A stretch of 64,000 nt of DNA, taken from contig JAFZRX010000009.1 in assembly GCA_017619675.1 (NCBI GenBank), positions 1 to 64,000 of the forward strand, given 5' to 3'. The DNA is from Bacteroidales bacterium. Its GTDB lineage: Bacteria > Bacteroidota > Bacteroidia > Bacteroidales > UBA932. Every line of letters begins with the position of its first letter. Position 1 is the stretch's first letter. The translations under genes were made by a program, and so were the position numbers. The notes beneath the pieces are model-generated. The model was not told the origin of the DNA, ran no database searches, and saw only the letters and a list, made by a program, of their open reading frames with translations. Of the stretch, positions 25,158 to 33,782 are shown in pieces.

Positions 25158-27208
25158 TTCAGCGTTATGGTTACTTTCTTTCCTTCGTTTACCTGTGAAA
25201 CCACGTGCCCGTATCCGGAATACTCGCATACGTATCCCGCGTTCTCCAGCACGAACAGGGCGTCCTTGAGTCCCAGTCCCGTCACGTCGGGCACCTTTCC
25301 TTCCTCTACCGCAGGCAGCTGGGCCTTCATCTCGTTCATCCTGCCGCCGCGTTCAACCTGCTCTTCCCAGATGGGATCCATGGCATATATGTAGTCAGCG
25401 ATTTCCCTTACCACCGCGGCCGGCTTGGTGCCTCCGTATGTGTTGGCGTAAGTAAGTTTGCTGTAAACAACCGTGATCAGGGTGTATTTGGGGTCCTCGG
25501 CCGGGAAGAAGCCCACGAAGGTTCCCTGGTGCTTCTTGAGGCCGCCCCTCTCGTATCCTCCTCCGTCCAGGGCCACCCTGGCGGTTCCGGTCTTTCCGGC
25601 AAAGGAGTAGTTCTTGTTCTTGAGCCTGCTTCCGGTACCGTGGTCATATTCCACTACAGCGCGCAACGCGCGTGTGATGGTGTCGGCGGTAGCCCTGGAG
25701 CAGATGGATGCGTTAAGCACACTGGGCCCCATCTTCTCCACCACTACGCCTCCTTCCTCTATGTCCTCCACCAGGTAGGGCTTCATCATCCTGCCCTTGT
25801 TGGCTATGGCGTTGTAGAAGGTTATTATGTGCAGCGGAGTCTCTGAAATGGAGTATCCGATGGCCACTGAGGCCAGGTCGGTGCCGCTCCACGTGGGTGC
25901 CTTGGGATCCGGTACGTTAGGCTTTGCCAGGCCCTCGAGGTCAAAGTCCCACGCCTCGCCCAGCTTGTACATATAGATCTTGTCTATATAGGACTGGGGA
26001 TTGCTCTTGTAGTTGTCCGAGGCCAGTTTCCTGAACACGTAGTTGGAGGAAATGGAGAAGCCTTCTATCAGGCTTATCTCCTTGCTCTGCGAGCGGGCCT
26101 CATAACTGGTTATATATGTGTCCTGGCTGAACGGCGGGAATACTCCGTGGTTAGTGGGGAGGGTCTCGTCAAGGCTCTTCACCTTGCCGTCCTCCAGGTT
26201 GGACATCAGGTTCACGGCCTTGAACACGGATCCCGGCTCACCCAGCCTTCCTATGGCCAGGTTCATGGATTCCTCCATCCTGTTGGAGGTGGAGTCCCTC
26301 AGCAGGTTGACCATGGCGCGTATGGCTCCGGTCTTTACGTCCATGACAATGGTGCAGCCGCCTTCCAGTTCGGAATCATCCTCTATCTGGGAGCGCAGCG
26401 CCCTTTCAGCCACGTCCTGTATGTCTATGTTCAGGGTGGTGCGCACGTCCTGTCCGTCCTTTGCCAGCCTGTATTCCTCCGCATAGTCCCTAACACGCCC
26501 GAGGTCCGTCGTGCGCATGTACTCCACGCCTTCCTCGCCGTGGAGGATGTGGTCGTAGCGGCCCTCGATGCCCACGCGGCTGTTGCGCACGCTCTCGTTG
26601 CGGCGCACGAAGCCCACGGCCCTGCGCGCCAGCGTTCCGTAAGGATATTTGCGGACGATGTATTTCTCATCGTCGATGAGTCCGCCCGCGTAGCGTCCCT
26701 CGTTGTAAAGGGGCAGCGCCGCAATGCGGCGGTAGGTGCCTTCGTCTACGCCCTTGCAGATGCTCACGTACTTGCGGCCCGTGGCCCTGCCGTTGCGGAT
26801 AAGGTTGTAATACTCTGTTGCGCTCTTGTCGCCAAGGATCTCGGACAGGCCCTTGGCCAGTTCCTGCGCCTTTTCCAGCCATTCCTTCTCCCTCTTCTCT
26901 CCGTCTTCCATCTGGGCGTAGGCGTCCTTGCGGACGGTGCAGTCCATGTACAGGTCATAGCAGGTGAAGGACATTGCCAGTACGCGGCCGTCGGATGCCA
27001 GGATGGATCCTCGCTTGGGCTCTATGGTCATCTTTGTGGATGACGGCGTGAGCATGGCCTCCACAACCGGGTCCGGCTTGAAGACGAAGATCAGGTACAC
27101 GAGGCGTACTATCAGCCCTATGGATATGAGGAGGAACAGCAGGTAGAACCAGTGCAGGCCGCGGCCCACGCTGTCCCTTTTTTTCTTGGTTATCTTTACC
27201 TCCTCCAT
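25154..27208 (-). CDS. ftsI: Septal peptidoglycan transpeptidase FtsI (class B PBP) with one PASTA domain
   Basis: 684 residues. One N-terminal membrane helix (WFYLLFLLISIGLIVRLVYL), dimerisation domain, then the transpeptidase: nucleophile Ser327 in EPGSVFKAV, SxN as FSISSNYVF, and KTG at Lys539 (FAGKTGTARV). The C-terminus (about 634-684) is a single PASTA domain (VPDVTGLGLKDALFVLENAG). Cross-links septal glycan made by FtsW. One base separates it from the ftsL-like gene. Confidence 0.96.
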   Translation of the reverse strand: MEEVKITKKKRDSVGRGLHWFYLLFLLISIGLIVRLVYLIFVFKPDPVVEAMLTPSSTKMTIEPKRGSILASDGRVLAMSFTCYDLYMDCTVRKDAYAQMEDGEKREKEWLEKAQELAKGLSEILGDKSATEYYNLIRNGRATGRKYVSICKGVDEGTYRRIAALPLYNEGRYAGGLIDDEKYIVRKYPYGTLARRAVGFVRRNESVRNSRVGIEGRYDHILHGEEGVEYMRTTDLGRVRDYAEEYRLAKDGQDVRTTLNIDIQDVAERALRSQIEDDSELEGGCTIVMDVKTGAIRAMVNLLRDSTSNRMEESMNLAIGRLGEPGSVFKAVNLMSNLEDGKVKSLDETLPTNHGVFPPFSQDTYITSYEARSQSKEISLIEGFSISSNYVFRKLASDNYKSNPQSYIDKIYMYKLGEAWDFDLEGLAKPNVPDPKAPTWSGTDLASVAIGYSISETPLHIITFYNAIANKGRMMKPYLVEDIEEGGVVVEKMGPSVLNASICSRATADTITRALRAVVEYDHGTGSRLKNKNYSFAGKTGTARVALDGGGYERGGLKKHQGTFVGFFPAEDPKYTLITVVYSKLTYANTYGGTKPAAVVREIADYIYAMDPIWEEQVERGGRMNEMKAQLPAVEEGKVPDVTGLGLKDALFVLENAGYVCEYSGYGHVVSQVNEGKKVTITLK

Positions 27209-27209
27209 A

Positions 27210-27563
27210 TTACTTGATCTTCTTGGCCGGTCTTACTGGTTCCGCGACATCCGAGCCCTGCTCCTGCAGGAGGGTGGAAACCGTGCTCCTGCGGTTGAGG
27301 GTTATAAGTTCGAACGTCTTCTGGGAATTGAGCCTTTCAAGTTCCTGCAGGGTGAGCTTGTTCTGCTCCACCTTGCCCAGGGTGCTGTCCACCATCAGGC
27401 TGAACAGGATAGAAAGGGCGAACAGCAGGAACGTATAGGCGATCTGCGGGAAATATTTGTTTACGTTGAGTCTCAGTAGGAGCTCGCCGCGAAGGATGGC
27501 CAGCAGGGAGTTCTTGAGGAACTTCCCTATGTCTGACAACCTGAATTTCTTCTTCTGATCCAT
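27210..27563 (-). CDS. FtsL-like cell division protein
   Basis: 117 residues from ATG 27563 (MDQKKKFRLSDIGKFLKN); the frame extends upstream into rsmH but this start sits 2 bases after the rsmH stop. One membrane segment (FPQIAYTFLLFALSILFSL) followed by a short coiled coil (TLGKVEQNKLTLQELERLN). Size, topology and place between rsmH and ftsI are those of FtsL, which joins FtsQ to activate FtsW/FtsI. Primary sequence similarity to E. coli FtsL is weak, so this rests on position and architecture. Confidence 0.8.
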   Translation of the reverse strand: MDQKKKFRLSDIGKFLKNSLLAILRGELLLRLNVNKYFPQIAYTFLLFALSILFSLMVDSTLGKVEQNKLTLQELERLNSQKTFELITLNRRSTVSTLLQEQGSDVAEPVRPAKKIK

Positions 27564-27565
27564 CT

Positions 27566-28465
27566 CTATATTTTCTCCGCTATTCTGAGTTTCGCGCTTC
27601 TGGCGCGGGTGTTTGTCTGTATCTCTTCTTCGGAAGGCAGTATGGGCTTGCGGTTCACGGCCTTCAGCGGGCATCCGCTGTTCCCGAACATGTCCCTCTC
27701 CTCGTTGCCTTCTATGTTGCCCGTCTTGATGAAGTTCTTCACCATGCGGTCTTCCAGGGAGTGGTAGGTTATCACTACCAGTTTCCCGCCCTGCTTCAGG
27801 CTTTCCGCCGCTCCCTCAAGGAACTTCTCCAGGGAGCGCATCTCCTCGTTCACCTCAATCCTGAGCGCCTGGTACAGTTTGGCCAGCCATTTATGGTCCG
27901 CATATGGCGGCAGGGCGCTTTCCACGGCCTTGTTCAGGTCACCTGTGGTGACGATGGGGGAGAGGCGCCGCGCACTCTCGATGAGCCTTGCCACGCGGCC
28001 GGCGTTTTCCACCTCGCCGTAAACCCGCAGGATCTCCTCCAGCCTTTCAACAGGATAGGTGTTCACCACGTCGGCCGCGGTGCGCTCACCTTCCGCGTTC
28101 ATGCGCATGTCCAGCTTGGAGTCGAAGCGGAAGGAGAAACCTCTCTCTTCCGTGTCGAACTGGTGGGAGGACACGCCCAGGTCCGCCAGTATCCCGTCAA
28201 ATTCCACCTCATGCAGCAACGCAAAGTTGTGGATGAAACGGAAGTTGTTGTGTATCAGCGTCAGCCGCTTGTCTTTGGGCGCGTTCTCAAGGGCGTCGGC
28301 GTCCCTGTCGAATGCCAGGAGCCTCCCTTTGCGGGAGAGCCTGGACAGGATCAGGGCGCTGTGGCCTCCTCCTCCGAAGGTTGCATCGGCATATACGCCG
28401 GACACGTCGCCTATCAAGGCGCTTACGCTTTCTTCTAACAGGACGGGGTTGTGGTATTCTGACAT
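27566..28465 (-). CDS. rsmH: 16S rRNA (cytosine(1402)-N4)-methyltransferase RsmH
   Basis: 299 residues. SAM-binding YADATFGGGGHSALILSRL, GILADLGVSSHQFDTEERGF, MRMNAEGERTAADVVNTY and the C-terminal VVITYHSLEDRMVKNFI are classic RsmH (MraW). Methylates C1402 in the ribosomal decoding centre. Second gene of the dcw run after mraZ. Confidence 0.97.
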   Translation of the reverse strand: MSEYHNPVLLEESVSALIGDVSGVYADATFGGGGHSALILSRLSRKGRLLAFDRDADALENAPKDKRLTLIHNNFRFIHNFALLHEVEFDGILADLGVSSHQFDTEERGFSFRFDSKLDMRMNAEGERTAADVVNTYPVERLEEILRVYGEVENAGRVARLIESARRLSPIVTTGDLNKAVESALPPYADHKWLAKLYQALRIEVNEEMRSLEKFLEGAAESLKQGGKLVVITYHSLEDRMVKNFIKTGNIEGNEERDMFGNSGCPLKAVNRKPILPSEEEIQTNTRARSAKLRIAEKI

Positions 28466-28480
28466 CGCTCCTGCCTCCCT

Positions 28481-28933
28481 CTATCTCTGTTCAGATAGTT
28501 TTCCGGCTATTGCAATGTACTCCTCGTTGGAAATCTGACTTGCCTCGTAAAGGTCCTTGGCCCAGATTTCTATCTTGTAGTCGTTGCCGCAGAAAACCAC
28601 TTCCCTGGTTATTCCAATTGCCTCGAGCAGCTTCCTGGGGATAGAAATTCGGCCGAACTTTGGATCGGGCTCCACTACGGACCGGTTTCTCATATACTCT
28701 CTCCAGAACTTGGCGTGCTCTTCGTTGAAGAAGTTCAGTTTGGCCTTGACCCCGGCAGACTGCCTTTCCCATTCTTCGAACGGGTACATCTCCAGGCAGG
28801 GCGCAAAGATGTCCTTCTTCACCACGAACCTCACGTCACCCCCTTCAGGCAGTATACCCTTGAACGCGGACGGCAGTACCAGACGGCCTTTGTCGTCCAG
28901 TTTGCAGGTGTATTCGCCAATGAAAGTGAGCAT
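28481..28933 (-). CDS. mraZ: MraZ, AbrB-fold regulator heading the dcw cluster
   Basis: 150 residues. Two MraZ/AbrB-type repeats: GEYTCKLDDKGRLVLPSAFK near the start and FGRISIPRKLLEAIGITREV further on, each with the DxKGR- or R-type loop. In other bacteria MraZ binds repeats just upstream of its own gene and represses the operon. Here a -7 box lies at 28957-28964. I do not see the classic tandem TGGGN repeats upstream. Confidence 0.95.
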   Translation of the reverse strand: MLTFIGEYTCKLDDKGRLVLPSAFKGILPEGGDVRFVVKKDIFAPCLEMYPFEEWERQSAGVKAKLNFFNEEHAKFWREYMRNRSVVEPDPKFGRISIPRKLLEAIGITREVVFCGNDYKIEIWAKDLYEASQISNEEYIAIAGKLSEQR

Positions 28934-28956
28934 ATATGGTTACGTTTCGTAGTGTG

Positions 28957-28964
28957 CAAAATTA
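28957..28964 (-). promoter_or_regulatory. Putative -7 box of the dcw operon
   Basis: The minus strand reads TAATTTTG, matching TAnnTTTG, 23 bases before the mraZ ATG. A TTG lies about 22 bases further upstream, a little wider than the preferred 19. The predicted leader is about 17 bases. Confidence 0.5.
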
Positions 28965-29040
28965 TAAATAATTTTCCATTTTCTTCCAATCCCTTACATT
29001 TTTTTCCACAAACTTTTGAACATAATACACGAAGGACGCA

Positions 29041-29120
29041 GCGAAGGCAGTACAGCGGTTCAAAAGTGCTTTCGGCTTTGCCTGCATTGTCGCACTTTTG
29101 AACCGCTGTACCGCCTTCGC
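29041..29120. repeat. Long hairpin (29-bp arms) between miaB and mraZ
   Basis: Left arm 29041-29069 begins GCGAAGGCAGTACAGCGG; right arm 29092-29120 is its reverse complement apart from one position (A versus G at the ninth base). The loop is 22 bases. A further copy of the inner core, ACTTTTGAAC, occurs at 29012-29021 and could pair with the left arm instead. It begins 9 bases past the miaB stop and may serve as its terminator, but no T-run follows on either strand. Confidence 0.85.
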
Positions 29121-29129
29121 GGTATGGGT

Positions 29130-30431
29130 TTATGTTAATTCACAGATGAGGGTGGCTGCGGTGCAGCTCTTTACCCGGACGGTGACGTAGTCGCCGGGCT
29201 TGTGGACGGTGTCCGGGAAGACGCACATCTTGTTGTTGGAGGCGCGGCCGCAGAGTTCGTCGGGGCTCTTCTTTGAAGGGCCCTCGACAAGGACCTCGAA
29301 GGTCTTGCCTACGTCGGCGCCGTAACTCTTGAGACTGAGGCGCCCCTGAAGGGCGATGATCTCGTTCAGGCGGCGCGTCTTGACGTCCAGGGGGACGTCG
29401 TCGGGATAGTTGCGGGCGGCGATGGTTCCCGGCCTTTCGGAATAATAGAACATGAAAGCGGCGTCAAAGACCACTTCCTCAAAAAGGGAGAGGGTCTGGA
29501 GGTGGTCCTCCTCCGTTTCGGAACAGAAGCCGGCAATCACGTCCGTAGTGAGGCCGCAGTCAGGGATCACGCTGCGGATGAAGGCCACGCGCTGCAGGTA
29601 CCACTCGCGGGTGTAGCGGCGGCGCATCTTCTGGAGCATGCGGTCGGAGCCGGACTGCACCGGGAGATGGATGTGCTTGCAGATGTTGAGGCAGCGCGCC
29701 ATCGTGTAGATGACATCGTCAGAAATGTCCTGCGGATTGGAGGTGGAGAAGCGCACGCGCAGCAGGGGGCTGACGTCGGCGACCATGGCAAGCAGGTCGG
29801 CGAAGGAAGTGTCCCCGTACTTGTAGGAATCGACGTTCTGGCCCAGGAGGGTGACCTCCCTGTAGCCGGCGTTGAACACATCGCATGCCTCCCGCACAAT
29901 GGTGCGCGGGTCGCGGCTGCGCTCCGTTCCGCGGGTGTACGGTACAACGCAGTAGGAGCAGACGTTGTTGCATCCGCGCATTATGGAGATGAAAGCGGAG
30001 ACGCCGTTCTTGTCTATGCGGACGGGGGATATGTCCCCGTAGGTTTCCTCGCGTGAAAGGAGCACGTTGATCTGGGGATGGCCTTCCCTGGCGGCGGAGA
30101 TCAGTTCCGGTAGGCTGCGGTAGGCGTCCGGCCCGGCCACTATGTCAACTTTTCCGGTATCCAGGAGTTGGTCCTTGAGCCTTTCAGCCATGCAGCCCAG
30201 GATGCCTATCAGGACGCCCGGGCGGGCTTTCTTCTGGATCATGAACTGGTCTATACGGCCCCAGATGCGCTGCTCCGCATTGTCGCGGACGGAGCAGGTG
30301 TTGGCCATGATCAGGTCGGCCTGGGAGATGTCCTCCGTACGCTCGTAACCCTGGCCCGCGAGAATGGAAAAAACCACCTCCGTGTCGTTCACGTTCATCT
30401 GGCACCCGTATGTCTCTATGTATACTTTCAT
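29130..30431 (-). CDS. miaB: tRNA-2-methylthio-N6-dimethylallyladenosine synthase MiaB
   Basis: 433 residues. N-terminal UPF0004 domain with YIETYGCQMNVNDTEVV and further Cys for the auxiliary 4Fe-4S cluster, radical-SAM motif in SIMRGCNNVCSYCVVPYTRG (CxxxCxxC), and a C-terminal TRAM domain (VLVEGPSKKSPDELCGR). Adds the methylthio group at A37 of tRNAs reading UNN codons. Transcribed from a -7 box at 30466-30473, divergent from the LEA14-like gene. Confidence 0.95.
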   Translation of the reverse strand: MKVYIETYGCQMNVNDTEVVFSILAGQGYERTEDISQADLIMANTCSVRDNAEQRIWGRIDQFMIQKKARPGVLIGILGCMAERLKDQLLDTGKVDIVAGPDAYRSLPELISAAREGHPQINVLLSREETYGDISPVRIDKNGVSAFISIMRGCNNVCSYCVVPYTRGTERSRDPRTIVREACDVFNAGYREVTLLGQNVDSYKYGDTSFADLLAMVADVSPLLRVRFSTSNPQDISDDVIYTMARCLNICKHIHLPVQSGSDRMLQKMRRRYTREWYLQRVAFIRSVIPDCGLTTDVIAGFCSETEEDHLQTLSLFEEVVFDAAFMFYYSERPGTIAARNYPDDVPLDVKTRRLNEIIALQGRLSLKSYGADVGKTFEVLVEGPSKKSPDELCGRASNNKMCVFPDTVHKPGDYVTVRVKSCTAATLICELT

Positions 30432-30465
30432 CCTTTTGGCACGCCCCTTGTGGGGTTTCGTGGGG

Positions 30466-30473
30466 CAAATATA
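30466..30473 (-). promoter_or_regulatory. -7 box of miaB
   Basis: The minus strand reads TATATTTG (perfect TAnnTTTG), 35 bases before the miaB ATG. It is back to back with the plus-strand box at 30495-30502. No clear -33 element. Confidence 0.55.
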
Positions 30474-30494
30474 GGATTTTTATGGGAATATCGT

Positions 30495-30502
30495 TATCTT
30501 TG
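30495..30502 (+). promoter_or_regulatory. -7 box of the LEA14-SPOR-rpoN unit
   Basis: TATCTTTG, a perfect match, ends only 5 bases before ATG 30508 and 14 before ATG 30517. A start site 6-8 bases downstream of the box would fall at or after the first ATG, so the second ATG is the better start and the mRNA would have almost no leader. Confidence 0.5.
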
Positions 30503-30516
30503 CCTAAATGGAAAAG

Positions 30517-30999
30517 ATGAAAGGAATACGTCTGGCCAGGCTTTTCGCCTTTGCGCTGCTGCTCGCCGCGGCAGCCGCCTGCGGCCGCTTCCAGGATATC
30601 AAGGTGAATTCCTGCAGGCTGGCCTCGGCGGAATTGCGCGGCTTCTCCGCGGTTGACGCCGTACTGGATGTGGAGATTGACAATCCAACCATGGCATTCA
30701 CCATTTCGGACATAAACGGAGCGGTGATATATGCGCAAAAGGACACGGCACTGATCCTTGCCGGAGGCCCGGTGGATGTCAGCCGCAAGAGCGTAAAGAC
30801 TTACCAGGTCCCCTGTACCGCAACGCTGGGCCCTTCCATGGACCTCATGAAACTGATAAATGCCGTTTCTTCCGGCGATTTTTCAGACTATGACATGGAC
30901 GTGGTGCTTACGGTGCAGCTCAAGAACGGCATAAGCAGGGAGATCAAGCTGGACGGCCTCAATCTGAATGAACTGATGGAGAACACTCAAGGACTATAG
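30517..30999 (+). CDS. LEA14-like lipoprotein
   Basis: 160 residues from ATG 30517; an in-frame ATG three codons earlier (30508) is less likely because the promoter box ends at 30502. Lipoprotein signal KGIRLARLFAFALLLAAAAAC. The body has the water-stress/LEA14 beta-sandwich pattern: SAVDAVLDVEIDNPTMAFTI, then GGPVDVSRKSVKTYQVP. Such domains occur in small periplasmic proteins of unknown role. Two bases separate it from the next gene, so it heads an operon with the SPOR-like protein and rpoN. Confidence 0.75.
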   Translation: MKGIRLARLFAFALLLAAAAACGRFQDIKVNSCRLASAELRGFSAVDAVLDVEIDNPTMAFTISDINGAVIYAQKDTALILAGGPVDVSRKSVKTYQVPCTATLGPSMDLMKLINAVSSGDFSDYDMDVVLTVQLKNGISREIKLDGLNLNELMENTQGL

Positions 31000-31001
31000 A
31001 G

Positions 31002-31586
31002 ATGAAGAGATTATTGGCAGTTTTGATTGTTTTGACGGCAGGCGCATTCTGCCTGCGCGCACAGGATATAGTGGTTCCGCAGGGTTACCAGGTAGTGGAT
31101 TCGCTGGTGATACGTCCTTCCGCACAGATGGACACCTCCCTCGTGGGCAAGGACGTTTTCCGTGTCCTGGACGGAAAGGATGCAACCGTGACCGTACTGC
31201 AGTCGGAGAGCATCCGCGCCGGAATGGCAAAGCACATCAAGGACAATGAGTCAGAAGTGATTTCCGGCTACAGGGTCCGCATATATTTCAACAACAGCCA
31301 GAATTCCCGCGGAGAATCCGAGGCCGCCAAGAACCGTTTCGAGGCCAACCATCCCGGAATCTTCGCTTACAGGAGCTTCACAAGTCCTTTCTTCAAGGTT
31401 ACCGTGGGTGATTTCCGCACCCGCTCGGAAGCCATGAAACTGCTTCAGGAAATATCCAACGAATTCCCCACGGCATTCATCGTAAAAGAGAACATCAATT
31501 ACCCCATAGTGGACAAGAACAATTCGTATATCATTGATACATTGCATCTTGTCCGGCCCATCGAACCTCAGACGACTACCTTCTAG
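31002..31586 (+). CDS. SPOR-domain-like secreted protein
   Basis: 194 residues. Signal peptide (MKRLLAVLIVLTAGAFCLRA, cleavage near AQD). Residues about 88-165 look like a SPOR-type fold: VISGYRVRIYFNNSQNSRGE, EAAKNRFEANHPGIF, FFKVTVGDFRTRSEAMKLL. SPOR domains bind glycan strands stripped of peptides at the septum. Precedes rpoN by 15 bases. The domain assignment is by pattern only. Confidence 0.7.
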   Translation: MKRLLAVLIVLTAGAFCLRAQDIVVPQGYQVVDSLVIRPSAQMDTSLVGKDVFRVLDGKDATVTVLQSESIRAGMAKHIKDNESEVISGYRVRIYFNNSQNSRGESEAAKNRFEANHPGIFAYRSFTSPFFKVTVGDFRTRSEAMKLLQEISNEFPTAFIVKENINYPIVDKNNSYIIDTLHLVRPIEPQTTTF

Positions 31587-31601
31587 GAAGCCAAGGAACA
31601 G

Positions 31602-33020
31602 ATGATTAAACAGGAACTGGCACAGAAACAGCAGCAGAAACTATCCCCGCTGCAGATTCAGACAATCAAGCTTATCGAGACGCCGCTCCTTGAACTGAGC
31701 CAGAAAGTCAAAGATGAGTTTGACAACAATCCTGTGCTGGATGACGACCGCTCCTCCGAGGGCCGCGACAAGGACGATGACGACCAGCCCAAGGACGTCT
31801 CCCTTGACGAGATGAAAGACGATGACCCCATCCCGGGTTACCGCCTCTCCGTAAGGAACTGGGGCAATGACGAGCGCCCTGAATACAACACCTTCTCCGT
31901 AAAGGAAAGTTTCCACCAGAGCCTGGAAGAACAGCTGGGTTTCCGCCACCTTACTCCGCATCAGAGAGAGGTGGCAATGTTCATCATAGGCAGCCTTGAC
32001 GAGGACGGCTACCTGCGCCGCGACCTTGACTCCCTGGTGGACGACATGGCCTTCCGTGCAGGCATAGAGACTGACTATGAGGAAGTTGAGTCGATGCTCA
32101 GGATAATCCAGGAATTCGATCCCGCGGGCGTGGGCGCCAGGGACCTGAGGGAGTGCCTGCTGCTCCAGCTCAGGGCCGCCAAGCCTTCACCGGAGAACAA
32201 CGCCGCCATCCTGATTCTGGAAAAATACTTTGACGAATTCGCCAACAAGCATTTCCAGAAGATCCTTGCAAGGTCCAAGATGAGCGCGGAGCAGCTCAAG
32301 GCCGCCGTGGCAAGGATCATCAAGCTGAACCCGTCTCCTGGCGGCCAGATTGACGATTCATACAACGACCAGGCTCAGCAGATTGTGCCGGACTTCATGC
32401 TCGACCTTGTGGACGGCCAGCTGGTGATGACAATGCCGCGTTTCAACATCCCTGAGGTGAAGGTGAAACGCAAATACTCAGACATGCTCCAGACCGCCAA
32501 GTACTCTGACAGCAAGGAAGACAAGGAGGCCGCCACTTTCGTAAAGCAGAAGATAGACTCAGCAAAGCGCTTCGTGGAGGCCCTCAAGCAGCGTTTCAAC
32601 ACCCTCGAGACCACCATGAAAGCCATCATTGAGTTCCAGCATGACTACTTCATGGACGGTGACGAAACAAAATTGCGCCCCATGGTGCTCAAGGACATTG
32701 CGGAAAGGACCGGCTTTGACATTTCCACCATCTCCCGCGTGGTCAACAGCAAATATATAGAGACCCACTTCGGGGTGTTCCCGCTCAAGTATTTCTTCTC
32801 CGAAGGCCTGGAGAATCAGGAAGGGGAGGAAGTGTCCACACGCGAGCTCAAGAAGGCGCTCACGGAGTGCGTGGAGCACGAGGACAAGCGCCGTCCCCTC
32901 ACGGACGACCAGCTGGTCGAGCAGATGACCGCCCGCGGTTACAAGGTTGCCCGACGTACAATAGCAAAGTACAGGGACCAGCTGGGAATACCAATGGCGC
33001 GCCTCCGCAAGGAACTCTAG
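31602..33020 (+). CDS. rpoN: RNA polymerase sigma-54 factor
   Basis: 472 residues. Region I is Gln/Leu-rich (LAQKQQQKLSPLQIQTIKLI), region II is acidic (DDRSSEGRDKDDDDQPKD), then the core-binding and DNA-binding domains. The RpoN box is near residues 450-463 (ARRTIAKYRDQLGI). Directs transcription from -24/-12 promoters with enhancer-binding ATPases, none of which is in this window. Its TAG stop shares the palindrome CTAG with the convergent radC stop. Confidence 0.96.
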   Translation: MIKQELAQKQQQKLSPLQIQTIKLIETPLLELSQKVKDEFDNNPVLDDDRSSEGRDKDDDDQPKDVSLDEMKDDDPIPGYRLSVRNWGNDERPEYNTFSVKESFHQSLEEQLGFRHLTPHQREVAMFIIGSLDEDGYLRRDLDSLVDDMAFRAGIETDYEEVESMLRIIQEFDPAGVGARDLRECLLLQLRAAKPSPENNAAILILEKYFDEFANKHFQKILARSKMSAEQLKAAVARIIKLNPSPGGQIDDSYNDQAQQIVPDFMLDLVDGQLVMTMPRFNIPEVKVKRKYSDMLQTAKYSDSKEDKEAATFVKQKIDSAKRFVEALKQRFNTLETTMKAIIEFQHDYFMDGDETKLRPMVLKDIAERTGFDISTISRVVNSKYIETHFGVFPLKYFFSEGLENQEGEEVSTRELKKALTECVEHEDKRRPLTDDQLVEQMTARGYKVARRTIAKYRDQLGIPMARLRKEL

Positions 33021-33709
33021 CGGAAGGCGGGCGACGTGGCGTCGTCAGAGAAACTGAAATAGCAGTCGTCGCAGATTATAACATGGTCCATCAGCCCTAT
33101 GCCCATCGGCGTGAGGGCTTTTTTCAGCGCCGCCGTCTGACGCAGGTCCTCCTGGCTGGGACGAGGGTTTCCGGCGGGATGGTTATGCGTCAGGATAATG
33201 TGGGAGGCCTTTTTCTCCAGGGCCAGCCTCACCACTTCCTTCACCTCCACTATGGTGGAGTTCTGCCCTCCGGACGTCAATCTCTGCATTCCCGTGCAGT
33301 ACTGGGCGTTGTTCAGGAATATAACCCAGCATTCCTCGTGGTCAAGGCCCAGCATGGCGGGAATCATCAGTTCAAATACCTTTCGGGGTGATGTTACGGG
33401 GGTCTTGTTGATAGAGGAACGCTCGGCAAATAGCCTCTTACCAAGTTCGAAGCAGGCCATAAGGGTGGCGGCCTTTCCCTCTCCAATCCCGTTGATCTCA
33501 AGCAGGTGTTCCAGGGACATCCCGCTCAGACAGATAAGGCTGCCCCCGGCATAGGAGAGGATCTCCTGGGACAGTTCCAGCACGTTCTTCCCAGAGCTTC
33601 CGGTGCGCAGCAGCACGGCTAGAAGCTCGCCGCTGCTAAGCCCCTCCGCTCCGCAGGAAAGCATCTTTTCGCGAGGCCTCTCGCCCTCGCACAGTTCTTT
33701 GATCTTCAT
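33017..33709 (-). CDS. radC: RadC/JAB-domain protein
   Basis: 230 residues. N-terminal helix-hairpin-helix (LLEINGIGEGKAATLMACFEL), then the JAMM metalloprotease-like domain with HNHPAGNPRPSQEDL and the upstream Glu. Complete JAMM ligands (E, HxH, D) appear present. The long-assumed repair role is not well supported; function unknown. Convergent with rpoN, overlapping by four bases. Confidence 0.94.
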   Translation of the reverse strand: MKIKELCEGERPREKMLSCGAEGLSSGELLAVLLRTGSSGKNVLELSQEILSYAGGSLICLSGMSLEHLLEINGIGEGKAATLMACFELGKRLFAERSSINKTPVTSPRKVFELMIPAMLGLDHEECWVIFLNNAQYCTGMQRLTSGGQNSTIVEVKEVVRLALEKKASHIILTHNHPAGNPRPSQEDLRQTAALKKALTPMGIGLMDHVIICDDCYFSFSDDATSPAFR

Positions 33710-33782
33710 AGTTCAAGTTTTCTACAAAGATTGCGAAAGCTTTCTTGAAAAGCCGTATGTTAAACGTTTAATTGAAGAAAAA

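Noticed and set aside
27564-27674. Longer N-terminus for the FtsL-like protein
   Set aside because: The extension overlaps the rsmH coding sequence; the start at 27563 directly follows the rsmH stop and begins a normal cytoplasmic tail.
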